Positions 1 to 13,979 of a stretch of 64,000 bases of DNA are shown here, in pieces; the first letter of the stretch is position 1, and the number at the start of each line of letters is the position of its first letter. The notes beneath the pieces were generated by a model. It was not told the DNA's origin. It searched no databases and saw only the letters and a list, made by a program, of their open reading frames with translations. The DNA is from Glossina fuscipes. Lineage: Eukaryota > Arthropoda > Insecta > Diptera > Glossinidae. The position numbers were made by a program, and so were the translations under genes. Location of the stretch: assembly GCF_014805625.2 (NCBI RefSeq), contig NW_023998415.1, forward strand, positions 44,844,216-44,908,215. The letters are read 5' to 3'.

Positions 1-872
1 ACTGTTATTATAAGATGTTTCTCATAAATGAATAATCATCATCTTTAATTAATATCTTTTTACATTCGATATTATTTTTATTATTATTATTACTATTATT
101 CTTTTTTTTTTCTCTCTCTCTCTCTTATAAACAATAATTTGTAAAAAGATGTCTTTAACATATGTTGAACAATTTAAAAAAATTTGCAAAAACTCCAATG
201 ATTTTAATTTCATTCGTTTATTTACTATTAACCAATCTGTCTGTGTCTCTCTATCTAGATAAGTGATTGAATAAATTTTTTTCAAAAATATAAAAAGAGA
301 ATAAGAGAGCAGTTTTAAGCATAATTCTCTTTAAGAAATAAGAAATGAAATCATTTATACGAGTGCATGCATGCGTTATGCAACGTGTTCGCATTGCTGT
401 TACAGGGCGATATGAATGTTCATACAAATGTTAATATTATGGGTATGTTAAACAAATATCAATTTTCCTCATATTATATAAATATTTACATAAATGAAAA
501 ATGTACGTAAAATATCAATCGTTTTAATGAGAAAGCTAAAGCTATATATGCAATGATTAAATAATACATCTCTTCCTTTCTTTTTGTTTTCATATCAAAT
601 TTCACGATCGTGAGCCTTATACCCAAGAACAAGTATACACTGGCAATTAAATTTTGCATGATTATGTAAAAAAAAAATATTATGTTTTTAATGAATCTAA
701 ACAGTGCTGGCGCCTATAATATGAAAATTTATTTAAAAATCTTAAAAAAAAGAAAAAGAAAAAAAGATGAAAAAATATTAAATATACAATAATAATATAC
801 TATAACAAGTAATGTATAATAAACATTATGTGTAAAGATATAATTACTACGTCCATACACACACATACATGT

Positions 873-876
<4 letters not shown>

Positions 877-926
<50 letters not shown>
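877..926. repeat. (AT)n microsatellite
   Basis: A nearly pure AT dinucleotide array of about 50 bp. It is followed by a short GTT run and then by a GC-only palindrome at 941-954. Confidence 0.95.
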
Positions 927-937
<11 letters not shown>

Positions 938-3900
938 ATTACCCGCCGGCGGGTTTAATATTTTTCGTTTCACTCATTTATTTGATTATTAAAAAGAATT
1001 TGTATAAATGACATAAATTTTATGAATTTTTTTTTTTTTTTTATTAATATAAATTATTTATATAAAATTATATTAACATGAAGATTTTTCGTTTTCTTAG
1101 TTACATTTTTTTTCTTTTGTTTTCCCTTTTATTTTCTTATTTATTTATTTATTTGCTTTACTACCAGCCACAAGGTAAAATGGATTAAATACGATATTTA
1201 TATCGTTCGAAGGATTTAAAAGATTATTGCAATATTTGTAGAATCTCAAAACCGTCCACTTATTTTTAACGCAGAGCGTTACTTTTTTTACCAAAGTTTG
1301 AGAGGATGCACTGCTTTTATGACTCTATGTTCGTAGACGTAAGCGATGTTCCGTGGAAATCCTATATGATATTTTGTGCTTGCGATCAGTTCTACCAAGT
1401 CTGTGTATCATTGAAATTCTCAAACATCACAAGACGTCAGCGAGAAAATGATGATATTTGTGTTACGTATCGCCTTTAAGATTATGCGCTTAAAAATATT
1501 GCTGAAGTTTCTAAAAAAGACGTAAAAATATAAAAATATGAAGATATTTTATGGGTCAAAATGGTGTCGATCGATCAACTGACACACAAAATATATTACA
1601 ACAAAGAATAACTCGGGCTCGCTATACGAGTAAATCGCGCCGGCAACAAAAAGCCAGCGTAAAACAATCGCCGCAAAAAGTATAAGCAAAATTTTTTACT
1701 TTTGGGCCTAACAGGCAAAAGAGGATAAGTGAGAAAGGGAAAGTGATCAAGCAAAGTGAATATGGTAAACTTTTCTAACTCACCTTAGAATTTCTTCCTA
1801 ACATTAGCAGAGGAGAAAATAGACTTGGAAAGAAGAGAAAACACCAAAAAGGTTACTTTCTGAAAAGGCCGGCAAATTGAGGAGAGGGAAAGATGCCGAT
1901 TCAATTCCTTAGCCCTTCATAACCAGCAGATCACTGCTCTTACATTAGCTAAGATGAATTTTAAGCTATAAAACAATGCAATTTGGACGAAACACTTGCT
2001 TAATCTGAAGGTAGTAAAAAAAAGATTCGAATAGACTACGTAGCTTTTCGGCTTGAAAGCTTTGTCTTGTTAAACTGTCTGCGAACGTTCTCACCACCTT
2101 GATCGATATGATTACTATAACTCGTTTCACCGGTAAGCTTCAGATATATCGCAAACGTGTCGATGTGATATATGTGGAATTTTCGCATCCTAGTGCTCAG
2201 CGCTCAATACTACAAATTTTCTTGGGGTGAATATTTAGTATTTTAACTAGCGATCGACTCAACATTTGCAGTATTAATCAAGTTTCAAAATTGATTGAAT
2301 TCTTCTATAAACGGGTTTCTTATTAATCTCGAACCTCTTGAATCTTTAAAACAAAAAAAAAGTATATAAATAAAAAATTCAATAGTCTGCAGAGACGTTA
2401 AACCGCATTTTAAATATCCTTAGTAAGTTTGTTTAGTGTTCGACTTGGGGTAAAATTTCTTGATTGGTGGCTTGGTAGAACTTTTCCTATTGATTTTGAA
2501 ACTGGCCCTAACCGGTATACTAAATATTTAATTGTATTCTCGCAAATTCGGTCAGTACTCTACAGGGGAATGGATTTATATTCCAAAGGGTAATCATTTA
2601 GAATTTGTTATAGGTTTGATTGCATTATCTGTCTGGCTGAGGATGCTGTTTTTGTTTTTATTTACAATTTTATAAATTATGTTTTTTTTTTTTTTTATTA
2701 TGTATAAAATTAGAAAAATCATATTAACTAAAAACAACAATTTAATGTTTAAAAAATTCCCGCTCAAATTAATTTTTAAACCTTATAATTCATCTCTCAT
2801 TAACACACTAAAATAAAACAAAAATAAAAAGAAAGTAAAAGAAAAAGAAAAACAAAAATTTTAATGATTTATTAAAAAAAAAAAAACGTCAAAGTAAAAG
2901 AAAAAACAACAGTTTGACAACACTGCTACGATATTTTATGTGTTTCCGCTCGTTTGCTTCTAAGATTTTTTTCCCCATATATTTTATATGTTCAAGTGTG
3001 TCAATAAATGTATAATTAATTGTATGACTTGACAAAATCCAAAAAAAAAGAAACAAAACAAAAAAATTCATTAAATGTAAAAAATTTGGTTAAAGTCGAT
3101 ATCCACCACAAACTAACTAACTGTAAATAAAACGGAAAGAAAAAACAGAAATGTTTCCATTTCTCGTAATATTCAACAAATGAATTGAACAAACTTTTAG
3201 TGATGAAATCATTCAGTGGTGGGTATTAAGAGTATAAAAAATAAAGTATTCTTATTTTTCTTAAATATAAACATTTGTATGAAATTTGAATAGCTCTAAA
3301 TGAATCATAAGAAGAAACCGGAAAATGTTGTGCTCGCCTCGGGTCAAGTTTCTTCTCTGTGATACTTGCTTGTAGGCTAGAGTGACGGTCCATCATCTTG
3401 ATATATCGTGCAGATTATTGTAATGCCTATGTCCCGAACACAATTATATCAATTTAAAACAAGTAGTAATATAGGCTGACTATTAGATACCCTACACCAC
3501 TTCGCCTACTACAATTGCTTTTTCATTGCTTTTGGTAATAATGCACCGAAAATTACATATTATTTTAGTGCAAAGGCATACTTTTCATGAAAGCCGGTAC
3601 ATTGACGGATTCCCAAACCATTATGCGACCTAATCCATATTTACCAAACTTACATTTACTTTCTAAAGATTTTATTATTTTTTAGTTTCCGTTGTAAGAA
3701 ACTGTTAATTAAGCTTTCCCCCCATGTAAGGGCTTGTTTTTCAAGATTGCCCTTATATAGGTTAGGATCTAAAAAATAGATCTACTTGATCTAAATTTTC
3801 TAACGTTCGTTTTTGTGCTAAATTGCTACTATGGACCAATTTTCATCAAAAAATATTAAAAATTAAATCTCCGAAGGATTTACTATTCATGAGAAACCTT

Positions 3901-6900
3901 ACACAGATGGTCTCCAAGAAATAGACCCGTGTGCTTCTAATTAGATGCGCTTAATTTTTTTATTTAATTACTATCATGAACAAATTTTCATCACAAAAAA
4001 TTAACAATTAAACTATATAAGAGTTTACCTCTCATGAGAATCCTTATATGAGGTGGTATCCAAAAAATAGACCACGGTCCAAATATATTAGAAGTTTATT
4101 TTCATCGCGAAATATTGGAAATTCGACCTCTTTACCATATAAAATTTTCATTTCTGAAGAAACGGGTGTATGAGTGCGAGTTCAAAAATTAGCCCAGCCG
4201 ATCTGAAGTTTTCACACCAATTTCGAATACCAAAAAACTACTACTTAGCCACTTTTGCAGAGAAATTGTGCGAATTGCAATTTTTTCCCATATAACGAGT
4301 TTTCTGAATAGCGCGCCATATGGGGAGTGGTCGAAAAAGTGAATCGATCCGAACCATTTTCAATAGCGTTCGTTCTTAGATCAAGACACGTCACTGCACC
4401 AAATTTCATTAAAATTTCTCAAAAATTACGACCTGTAGCTGGAACACAAATTTACATAGACAGACATCTGGCGGACAGACAGGCTTAGATTAATTCAGAT
4501 TATGATTCTGAGTCGATGGGTTTAATAAAGATGGGTCTAACTTAAGCCCTACTACAATTGACAAGTAGTGTACAGTGAACGCTCTATAAAGCTTAAGGTG
4601 GTCCTAATCAAACTACAACAAAAAGTGAAGAATGGCAAGTTTTTGCTTTAAAGAGGGCATGCGCCCTCTGTCGCCTGTAAGAAGACATCAAACACAATAA
4701 GGTAAGATAATAATGATTTTGATCTATAATTCATAATCTGTCTAGAAGTCACAGGGAGTTTCATATAATTGTGCTTTAAAGAAGACGCAATTCAATGTTT
4801 TCTATATCTCCTTCATATTTTTATTGCAATTATTTTTATCCGAAAGCTATTATCGAATTTTTATTTGTATACAAAAAAAGCAATATATATGTATTACGCT
4901 GTAATTATTGAGGCAATCAACTTTAATTAATTAAATGAGAAACAAAAACCTTTATTTCACTCCGGTTATTGCTGCTATAAAATTTTTATGCCCGTTAACA
5001 ATGGAATCATATTAGTTTTATTAGTTCATTTGGAATGTCTACAAATATGCATCACCTATAGACCACAGATTTTGGCCTTGAGATTTTGAATTTATTTAAT
5101 CACATTTGCCCGTCCATCAATTGGCTGATGCTTTAATAAGCAGTTGAAATTTGTTCGAAAACATGGTCACATTGGAAGAAGTGAACAGTCCGACAATCAG
5201 TCAGTCCAAAAAAAGGTAAGGAATATTTATCAATTTTCAGCGAATATCTGCGATCCAATTCAAATCTCTCGTCATATTGAACTTCTGAATTTCTAATGTT
5301 TATCAATGAACTGTTTTAAGTGTGCGTGTGTGCAATGGTGTCGATCGAAAGTCATTTAAGCTGTTCTGTGTTCAAAATTCGTCTGAAGGCGATCATAGCT
5401 GTCTTTCTTGTTGGTTTTGATACAAATGCGCACATATATATATGTAAGTACCAATATGCATTGTATGCATATATATATATATATAAAATTCATATACACA
5501 TTATATATATATAGTTTTATTGCAAACAACGCAATTTACTAAAGGCATCTAAAGTCGAAACAATTATTACTAAAGTCTCTCGTGCTCTCTAATAATATGA
5601 AGAACGTATATTGAGTGCATGTTGGCAAAACACGATATGGCATTAAATAGCCATTGTCCGCAGTTTTTTTTAAAGAAAATTGACCAATAGTTCCTTTCCC
5701 TATTTATTTATTTTTTTTGCATAAATAAATATAAAATAAATAAAAGAGAGAAAAATCAGAATCAAACTCTATTTTGGACCATCCAAGGTTAACCGAGGAA
5801 ATTATTGAGAACTAGATAGAAAGTTCATCATTTGGAAAGCATATTAAGTTTGCCTTCCCATACATCCCGAAGCGGAACGCTAGCCTCTATCTAATGCTAC
5901 CAACTCATATATAATTTGTTTTGATGCAACTTCCAAGACGGGTCAGTGGTCATATTGTCATTACGCGACAAAATTCAAGTTTCATTTTGTAATTTTCGTT
6001 ATTACTATATAATCTATTAAATGCAACGATGTTTACAGCTGCGTTGTTTTCCCTCTTAAAACAGAAAGGAAATTGGTAGCGTGTACCGAAAGCGGTACAC
6101 GTGGAAATAAATTCAAAATAGTCGGCTTTTGCAATGTAGATCTAGTGCTCGAAGAACAACGCTTTAAAAATTGTCAAAGAGAGAATTATTGTTCATAGAA
6201 GTAAAAACAATTAGTTTCATACTGTTAAAAAAACAAAAAGACAAGATTAAAGAGTTTACGAAAAAAACAAAAATTTCCTTTAAATCATAGCTTCGAAGTC
6301 CGTTAAATCTGCGTGCATGGCTTAGCAAAATGCTTGACTTTTAAACAAGGTGTCGTTTATGACGAAAAATATTTCGATCATTTATTAAAGTGAATCGTCC
6401 CGTAAGCACCACTGTTTATCATAGAATTATCAGTCGCTTCTCCACGGCAATGTGTATTATTTCGTTTTTGCTGAAAAAATTTACAACTATAAGATCATCT
6501 TTATTTTTTATAAAAAGCACACTTCGGCATTTTGGTTCCATTTCGGTTTGGTTTGCAATACGGAATTCTTGTGATCGTATGTAAGATTTTGGATTACCGA
6601 TCGGTGCTGTGGCTTATTAACGAAGCCATTGAGTCGAATCGATTGCGTGTACCCACCATTTGTTGCGACCGTACCTCCCACCACCCACCATGTTCTCTTT
6701 CCTGACTGAGAAGTCTTTGGCCAAATTCAAAACAATAAATAAAAAATGGGCCGCATGCATCGGGAAATGACTTGTGGCTACCATGTGCCGACTACAATTA
6801 CTTTTCGAAAACTTTCAACAACATATTGTTGTAAAGCCATCCACGTTTTTCCCGTATATTGACAGAATGGATAATTTTGAACTGAATTACAGCCACAAAT

Positions 6901-7040
6901 ACTTAGCTAGCTTAGCTGTTAACTAAACATTTAATGGCATTTTTTTAATATGTTCCTGGAACATGTTAATGATTGTGGGGACAAAAGCTAATTGTAAATA
7001 CAATTAAAAATATTATAGTCGGCCACGGCCTCCTATTAAA

Positions 7041-7389
7041 TACCCTACACTATTTCGCTTATATACATACAGTTTGTTATTCATATAATGATCTTTCAAA
7101 ATAAGGCATTACGTGGAAAATGATCGAAGGAATTATTCAGTCCGAAGCATTTTCAATACCCTTGTTCGTCCCTTGGGTCAAGACACGAGAGCATACGCAA
7201 TTGCATTAAAATATTTCAAAAATAAATTGGAATATATAAGTGAACACAGAGCTAAAATACGGACGGACATACGGACAGACAAGTTTCAATCGGTATGATA
7301 TAAAAAGTGGGGCTATCTCAAAAGCTTCCCGATGTTGTATACATACGAACAACATTAATATGTACTCGCACCATAAGTGGTGTAGGGTA
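7041..7389. mobile_element. TACCCTACACC-family repeat, short complete copy
   Basis: The copy starts TACCCTACACTATTT and ends AAGTGGTGTAGGGTA, so its two ends are inverted repeats of each other. Inside are GGACGGACATACGGACAGAC-like units shared with copies near 3490, 12655, 29270, 30861, 32555, 36764, 41780, 48366 and 62550. No open frame is shared between copies, so this looks like a non-autonomous (MITE-like) element. No clear target duplication was found. Confidence 0.6.
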
Positions 7390-7635
7390 TAACAATAAAT
7401 GATTTTTTTTTCTTTTTTTTATTTATTTAAGAAACGGCGGAGTCTGCCTACGTTACAATAATTCGTGACCTTTCGTAACTTTTCTTCTATAAAAATTGAA
7501 TGTCTTTTGAGCTACAAACACTTCATTCCATTTACTATCCATATATATAAAATTTTAAATATATCGAGTTTTAGAATGATTTTTGCAAATTATCAAAATC
7601 TCATTCTCGAACAATACTCCACGAACAAATTTTAA

Positions 7636-7638
<3 letters not shown>

Positions 7639-7681
<43 letters not shown>
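7639..7681. repeat. (GT)n microsatellite
   Basis: A pure GT array of about 43 bp; the open frame across it is a low-complexity artefact. Confidence 0.95.
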
Positions 7682-7684
<3 letters not shown>

Positions 7685-8079
7685 AAAAAATTAACATTTT
7701 ATTTCAAAGTATTTATAGTGAAGAGAATAAATTATATATACATATATAATGGATCGTTGAAGTGACACTTAATTTCGACTTCCTCGAATGGTTAGCGTAT
7801 ATTTTAATTTTTAATTTTATTTATGTTCGATTAATTCTATCGAGTTTTCGCTAAAGAGAGAACTTGCATTCTTGCATTCCATAGAATGCTCGCCAAATGC
7901 CAGTCACATTCTCGTCTCTTATTATGAAAAAAAAAAAAAAAGCGAATTTAAAATAAATGCAAAGAGAACAATGACTTAAAAAAATTTTTTTTTTTTTTGT
8001 GTCGTTTTTCTTGTTTTATTTTCATTTTTTAAAAAACAACAAAGCAATTGAATTGTTACAGATTGAGACAATCGCTAAT

Positions 8080-8118
<39 letters not shown>

Positions 8119-9432
8119 GCGTTTACCGAAAAAAAAGAAAATTCATGTAAATGATAAAAAAAAATGTGAGATTTACTCGTTTTTACTCACTACGAATACA
8201 GAATCAATTTCAGAAAGTAATTCTGAATCGATGTAAGTTGATTTATCCCTCTGTTTGTGTTTTGAATTGGTTCGGATCGGACCATTCTTTCGGCGATTTT
8301 CCATATACAGCGTCCAGGTTTTATTCTTATATTCAACGAACACAGGTTTCTACCCAAGGAAATGATTCAAATTCCTTTACACTTTACTCTCTTGCTCGTT
8401 ACGAAGTTTATCTGTCCGTCTGTCCGTGTTTTATAAACTTATATTCAACGAACAGGTTGACATGTTTTCATCCAAGCAAATGATTCGGGTCGGACCACGC
8501 TTTTGGCCACTTTCCATGTAGCGCCATATTTTGAAAAATCATAATCACTATAAAGTTTGTTGTATTTATTTATATATACATACTGTTCTTAATATCTTTG
8601 ATTATTGCAATCATTAGCCCGTTCCAGAAACACACACACACACACATATATGTATTAGAAAATTTTCAGAAATCAAGGGGACATACATATTATATACGTG
8701 TGCGCTAAAAAACTTGCATAGATTTGCTTACATGAGACAGAAGTTTCATTTAACAAACTTTAAATGCGAATTCATCGACACCTATATATGTATGAAATTT
8801 AATTTTCAATTTCAGAGAGGACAAAGCGCAATCAAAATATTGTTTAAACAATTCATTTATAAGACATACTACTATGCTTTTTTTATTTTTACACTTTGCA
8901 CAGAGTACACGTATATAGAATGAGCACAACAATGACATATGCTTGCTCTTTCTCGCTAACGTGATCTCTTTAATGCTTTGTGTAAACGCAAAGTTTTTTT
9001 CTATATATGCTTTAATTGGCATTATATTTATTTTTATCTTGCGAAAGTCGTTTATGGACACCACCGGTATTTTAGTAGCGCGTTCCAGTATTTCAAACTG
9101 TTTAAATAACTTAAATATTTATATAAAGTGAAGGATCTTTTATATTGACATATTATCAAAATTACACAAGTACAGAAAAACACTGGTTTTGAAAAAATCG
9201 AGAAAAAAAATTCCAAATTTTTTTCCTCAATGCAACAATGTTATCCTGCATTTAATTGTCAAAGAAGTGAGAATAAAAAAATCAAATATAACAATAATAA
9301 TAAAAAAAAGAAAAGAAAAAAAAGAAATACATCTAAAATATATATATTTAAATTTAATAAAAGAGAAGAAAATTTAAATTAAAATTTTATAAAGGAGAGC
9401 AACAATTTAAAAGCAGAAAAGTTGGAGTAAAA

Positions 9433-10232
9433 ATGTTCGACACCATCGTTTACATACCTACAATACTGGCTTATGCTTTCATATCGCTGTTGGTATTGAT
9501 TTTGGGTTTCATTGTTATGTACGTGTCCCATAAGGTTTACGCCTACATTTATGATAGTTTGCCGGTTGGCCAGTTTAGCGCGTCATCTATATTAAGCGCG
9601 AATAAATTAAATCGGATCAGTGCAGTTATAACCAAATCGGAATGTCAAATTGGACGAAAATCGAAAACAGGTTAATGTCATCCCAACAACAAAAACATCA
9701 TCCATCTTCCTTCATCCTACTCTTCTTCATTTTCTACCGCTTCTGCTGCTTCTACCGCTTTTAGCCAGAGTAAATCAATACACAACCTAATCTCAATCAA
9801 ATCACCAAATATATATATATATATATACATATAGATATCATACAGCGTACGTATCGTATCATTATGTATTTGAATTGATTGTACATTGTTTACCGAGTAA
9901 TTTACTTAAATGTGTATGAAAAAAATATGATGTTTGTTATGTACATGAATGTATCCATTTATCCATTAGCTTTGAGAATATATTTTAATATCGAGCCTTG
10001 TTATCTGGCCTATGTGGTATACGAAACTGATCACAATCATGGACCTAATTCCGGAAATGAGAATCATGAAATTGAAAGTAATTTTGATTTATTGAATGAA
10101 GGACGCTGCATGCGTTTAATAAAATACTTTGATTGTTTAGCGAGCATACCGTTAGGACCGAGTATGCGAAAATGTCAATATCCTTTACATAATTATCCTA
10201 GTATAAGTGATTACGCTCATAAAAACAAATGA
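9433..10232 (+). CDS. Unrecognised small membrane protein, two exons
   Basis: I do not recognise the family. Exon 1 is 9433-9670 and exon 2 is 9970-10232. The donor is ACAG|GTTAAT and the acceptor TTTATCCATTAG|CT; the split codon (G|CT, Ala) keeps both long frames in register and the sum is 501 nt, giving 166 aa and a stop. Residues about 8-33 form a strongly hydrophobic helix (IPTILAYAFISLLVLILGFI), so the protein is probably membrane-anchored near its N terminus, followed by a basic stretch (NKLNRISAVITKSECQIGRK) and a more polar tail with several Cys. The ATG is preceded by AAAA, a good fly start context. AATAAA signals follow at 10371 and near 10463. The splice model is inferred; without it exon 1 alone would encode only 80 aa. 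Confidence 0.55.
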
Positions 10233-10370
10233 ATACATTATAGGAAATGTTAGAAAAACATTTAATTTAATAATTTGCAAAAACAAAAACACAAAACACA
10301 AAACAAACCAGTTCTTATGCAAATTTCCATTCATTCCATTGCAATTTCTAACAGGGGCTCTTTTATGGAC

Positions 10371-10376
10371 AATAAA
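10371..10376 (+). terminator. Poly(A) signal AATAAA
   Basis: A canonical AATAAA lies about 140 bp after the stop of the small membrane-protein gene, and a second copy follows near 10463. Either could end its mRNA. Confidence 0.4.
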
Positions 10377-11427
10377 TACCGAGTTCAGGGTTAATAAATT
10401 TAAACGTAATATCTTTTTTTAAAATTATGCTTATATTTGTATAAATAAGAATATAAATTATAATAAATTTCAAGTGTATATACATTTAAATTGTCTTTTC
10501 GAAATTTATTTTATACATCAGATAGAAAAAAAAAAATAAATAAATATATATATATAAGTATATATATATATGTATATATATATATATAGCACAAAACTTT
10601 TGAATTTTTATTTTTAGGAGAGTAAAAAAAAAAAACAAAAAGAGATTGCATGTGTGTGTGTGTGTGTGTGTGTGGTAAGGCTTTAAACAACAACCGCAAC
10701 AGGATCAGCTTTGGAGGGAAAGAAACATTAGCTTTTATCACATCTATAAGCTTATCAACTATATCACGGGGATAGCTCACTGTAATAGCCTAAAAAAGTG
10801 CCTTTGGGAACTTTTCTTGGGAGAAAAAAAATGCATTTCATAAAATCGCAGCCATTCTCTGCTTCTATAAGCTCTAGTGAAACCCGATGAATTTATATTG
10901 ATTTTTGTGCAATTGGTGGCGAAAATTTTAATGGAAAAGTCCAATTATCCGACCAAAAAGAAAGACTTTGCTTTTATTAATACAAAATGTTTAACTTAAC
11001 GCCAGAAATCCTACGGGTTCCACTAGAGAATTTTGTTTTCAAGATATAGTAAAAAATTCGAATGAAAACAAGTAAGAAATTTATATTCGCTCGTGACCAA
11101 AATTTTTATACCCATTATCGGAAAAGAATTGAATTTTCATACGTTATAATATTGGATGGGTGAGGCGAATTTATTTTATTTTCAGAATAAAAGTGGAGAA
11201 ATTTATAGGGCGTATGCATTATACTGTATGAGTGAGTGAACAAGCAAAATACGTAAAAAGCAAATATGTTCAGAGTTTATGTTGCGAAGGTGTATGGCCA
11301 TGTTGCAGCCATGTCTTTCAACCGTTTTGGGTAAATTTCAAAAACTTCTCCTATTTTCTAGGCGACAAGTTCATTTATGCAAACGCAAGAATGTTTATCG
11401 AACTTACTAAATAGTTGGACGGATGGA

Positions 11428-11880
11428 CAGACGGGCATGTTGAGTTGCACGAATTTATATGCTATATAGGAATTGTGTGTGTGTGTGTGTGTGTGTGTGT
11501 GCCTTGCTTCTGCGGATTGTAAAGGCATTAGAAAAAAAAAAATAATAAATTTTACACTTTAATATTGAATTTTGATGCAGGTATTGCAGCATCGCCCATA
11601 GCATATGTGTTCAAATTTTTGGTATCTGTTTTTCATCTGCTGTGCTTTATAAGTAATGAACAAAAAACCAATTCATTATTCTATTTGAAAAGTAGAGGTG
11701 TTATACTGGATCCTACAGGCATGTCTTTTCGCCGATTTGGCCACAATTATCCTCACCAACTTGCGTGCAAGAACTTCCAACATTTCTGCCAAATTTACAG
11801 TCAAGCACTTCATTTTAGCGGTCAGAAGAATGTTTGCAATAGACCTTACGCAGACGGACAGACGGACAGATGAATTTGTT
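11428..11880 (+). repeat. Second dispersed repeat family, + copy
   Basis: This stretch matches 15560-15960 in the opposite orientation, including the segment around 11565-11720 (AATTTTGATGCAGGTATTGC and onward) and a GACGGACAGACGGACAGA end. A frame of about 50 codons (SNEQKTNSLFYLKSRGV in this copy) stays open in both copies, but the codons show no protein-family signature. I treat it as a non-coding repeat. Shorter relatives occur near 40310 and 57400. Confidence 0.55.
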
Positions 11881-12009
11881 TAAATCGATTCAAAAATTTA
11901 TTTATTGTTTTTAATAAAACGAATCTGCTTGTCGTTCTTCGGTGATGGCAACTGTCGAACTCATGAGTTGAAAATCGAAAATACAATAACAATGTTAATA
12001 TGACCTGGG

Positions 12010-12093
12010 AAAGCCGATAGCCTTAGATGCTAGTGCTTTAAGACTTTAGTCTTGAAATTTATTTCTTCGACTAAATCAATAACAATAATAATA
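12010..12093 (+). mobile_element. 3' fragment of tRNA-derived SINE
   Basis: It contains GCCGATAGCCTTAGATGCTA, a TTTAGTCTT motif, AATTTATTTCT and an AATAAT tail, the same order as the 3' half of the full SINE at 25917-26092. The tRNA-like head is missing, as expected of 5'-truncated copies. Confidence 0.7.
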
Positions 12094-12654
12094 AGAGTGA
12101 GAAACGATCAGATTATTTTAGTATTAAAAATTAAACGAATCCTACAGCAAACGATTTGAAAGCTTTTCGAAGAACATCTTCTCATCATTAGAAAGCAATA
12201 TTTGATCAAGTTGAAGATACTCACAAAGCTTGGAAACGTAGTCAACAAAAAAAATTTTTTTAATTAATTGACATATCCGATGTATTTTAAATGGACTCAT
12301 TCACCTTTTTCTTTTTCTTAGGTTATGCGAAAATATTTGTTTTAAATTCTTTTCATGTAATCGACTCATGGAAACGTTTAATTTAAAATTCGAACAGAGC
12401 GCGCTTTGCTCAGAATACGTTTTGATCATTTGAATGAAGTCGCGGTCTATAAATGCAGACCCAATGTTTATTCTGAATCATTTTCTAAATCGATTTAAGT
12501 TTTTCTATCCGCAAGTTTTGATATATTTTGATGAAATTTGGTACACTATTGGCGAATTAAATTATTATATAATGTTTGTTACCTCTGAAGCAATCTGTTA
12601 TTGACTTTTAGTGGCTTTTTTTAAAGGTATATCTTGGCTTTCTTAATTTTCTTT

Positions 12655-13023
12655 TACTCTACACCACTTGTGGTACAATGTTGCACTAAGTTTGGCGCAG
12701 GTGTATGCAACACCCAGAAGATCTTAAGATAGACTTTTCTTTGTCACCTAGACTTCACCTTTTACTATACCGATCGATTTAGACACTCTTCTAATCTTGT
12801 CTGACCGTCTGCCCATTTAGTTATGTTGCGTTCAACCTGCAGGCCGCAATTTTTGAGAGGATACGCCGATATGCTTTGGCTCAAGGACAAACGCTACAGA
12901 AAATTGGTTCGGTTCGTATTATTTTTTCGACCACTTGTCATCAAACTTTTTGTTTTTTTTTTTTTTGTTTTTTGACAGTCGTTACTGAATGAATTACTGT
13001 ATTTGATGAAGTGGTGTAGAGTA
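12655..13023. mobile_element. TACCCTACACC-family repeat copy
   Basis: The ends are TACTCTACACCACTT and GAAGTGGTGTAGAGTA, an inverted pair. The interior carries CTTGTCTGACCGTCTGCC and matches the copy at 36764-37074 in reverse orientation. A poly-T tract interrupts the 3' part. Confidence 0.55.
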
Positions 13024-13979
13024 TTTAATGGCGGACGTTGGCCCATCTGTGTGCTTTTATTTGTTTGTTGTTGTGTTCGACAAATTGCAATGAATTGATC
13101 TCAAAAATATGGCGTTAGGAAATTGCCTTAAGTAGTATGCAGAACTAAAGCAACACCTGAACTATAAAAAAATGGTACTTATTGTCAGTCAGTTCAAAGT
13201 ACCAACATGTAAATATTCATATTATTACATCCAAACACGCAATATTTACACGTTTTATAATAGAATCAATTGAATACTGTAGGTGATGAAAGGTAAAAAT
13301 GTGAATGGCCTTTGAAACGAATATTAAAGTACCCCTTCACTATGCCCAATATCTATCGACAACTTATCTACATCTAGATCTAGATCTAGGTCTATGTATG
13401 GCTCCTTTTGCAATTATTTCAAGCAACATTTTTGAGCCGATGACTGTCGCAGCTCGTATTAGATAAACGAAAGTGCGAGTTCGCGTTTTCGAACTTTAAA
13501 TACGGCATTCAAGCGTCTAGGGTTCGCATGCTACTGCCACCACAGGAAGGCTTATAGAGATATGTTAGTTTCTCCCCCATAAAATACTATACATATAATC
13601 GAGACATGTCTGATCGTTTGTTCAAATCACGATTATCATCAATTTGGTCTCACATTTTTTTTTCTCAACAAATTCGTTAAGTTCCAAAATCAAGAAAAAC
13701 GAAAGTCATTGATTTATCGGGTCGACTGGTAAGCTTTAAATGTTTCTTTGAAATTGTAGCCACTGAATAGCGTAACTTTTGGATTAAAGTTATTAGCTGG
13801 CTTTCACATTTGCATTCAAAAGAATCTTCGTATTACGTTTGGAAACCATCGCGTAAAAAATTCGCCATGGAATGTTTGCGGAACATGATCTGAACGTCAG
13901 GTTAAGTAATCGATGAGTTAAGGAAATGGACGGAAAATGTTGCATGAAAGCTAAAGGTCGATGAGATTAAAAAATGCAC

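Larger units (their letters stand above)
1..9432. other. Non-coding region with microsatellites and dispersed repeats
   Basis: I see no convincing exon here: open frames are short, lack splice-phase partners and sit in homopolymer-rich DNA. The stretch holds an (AT)n array near 877-926, a (GT)n array near 7639-7681, an (AT)n array near 8083-8112, and copies of the TACCCTACACC repeat family (about 3490-4570 and 7041-7389). Near 5200 an initiator-like TCAGTCAGT is followed by AAAAAAGGTAAGG, which could be an untranslated first exon of the gene at 9433, but nothing else supports that. Confidence 0.55.
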
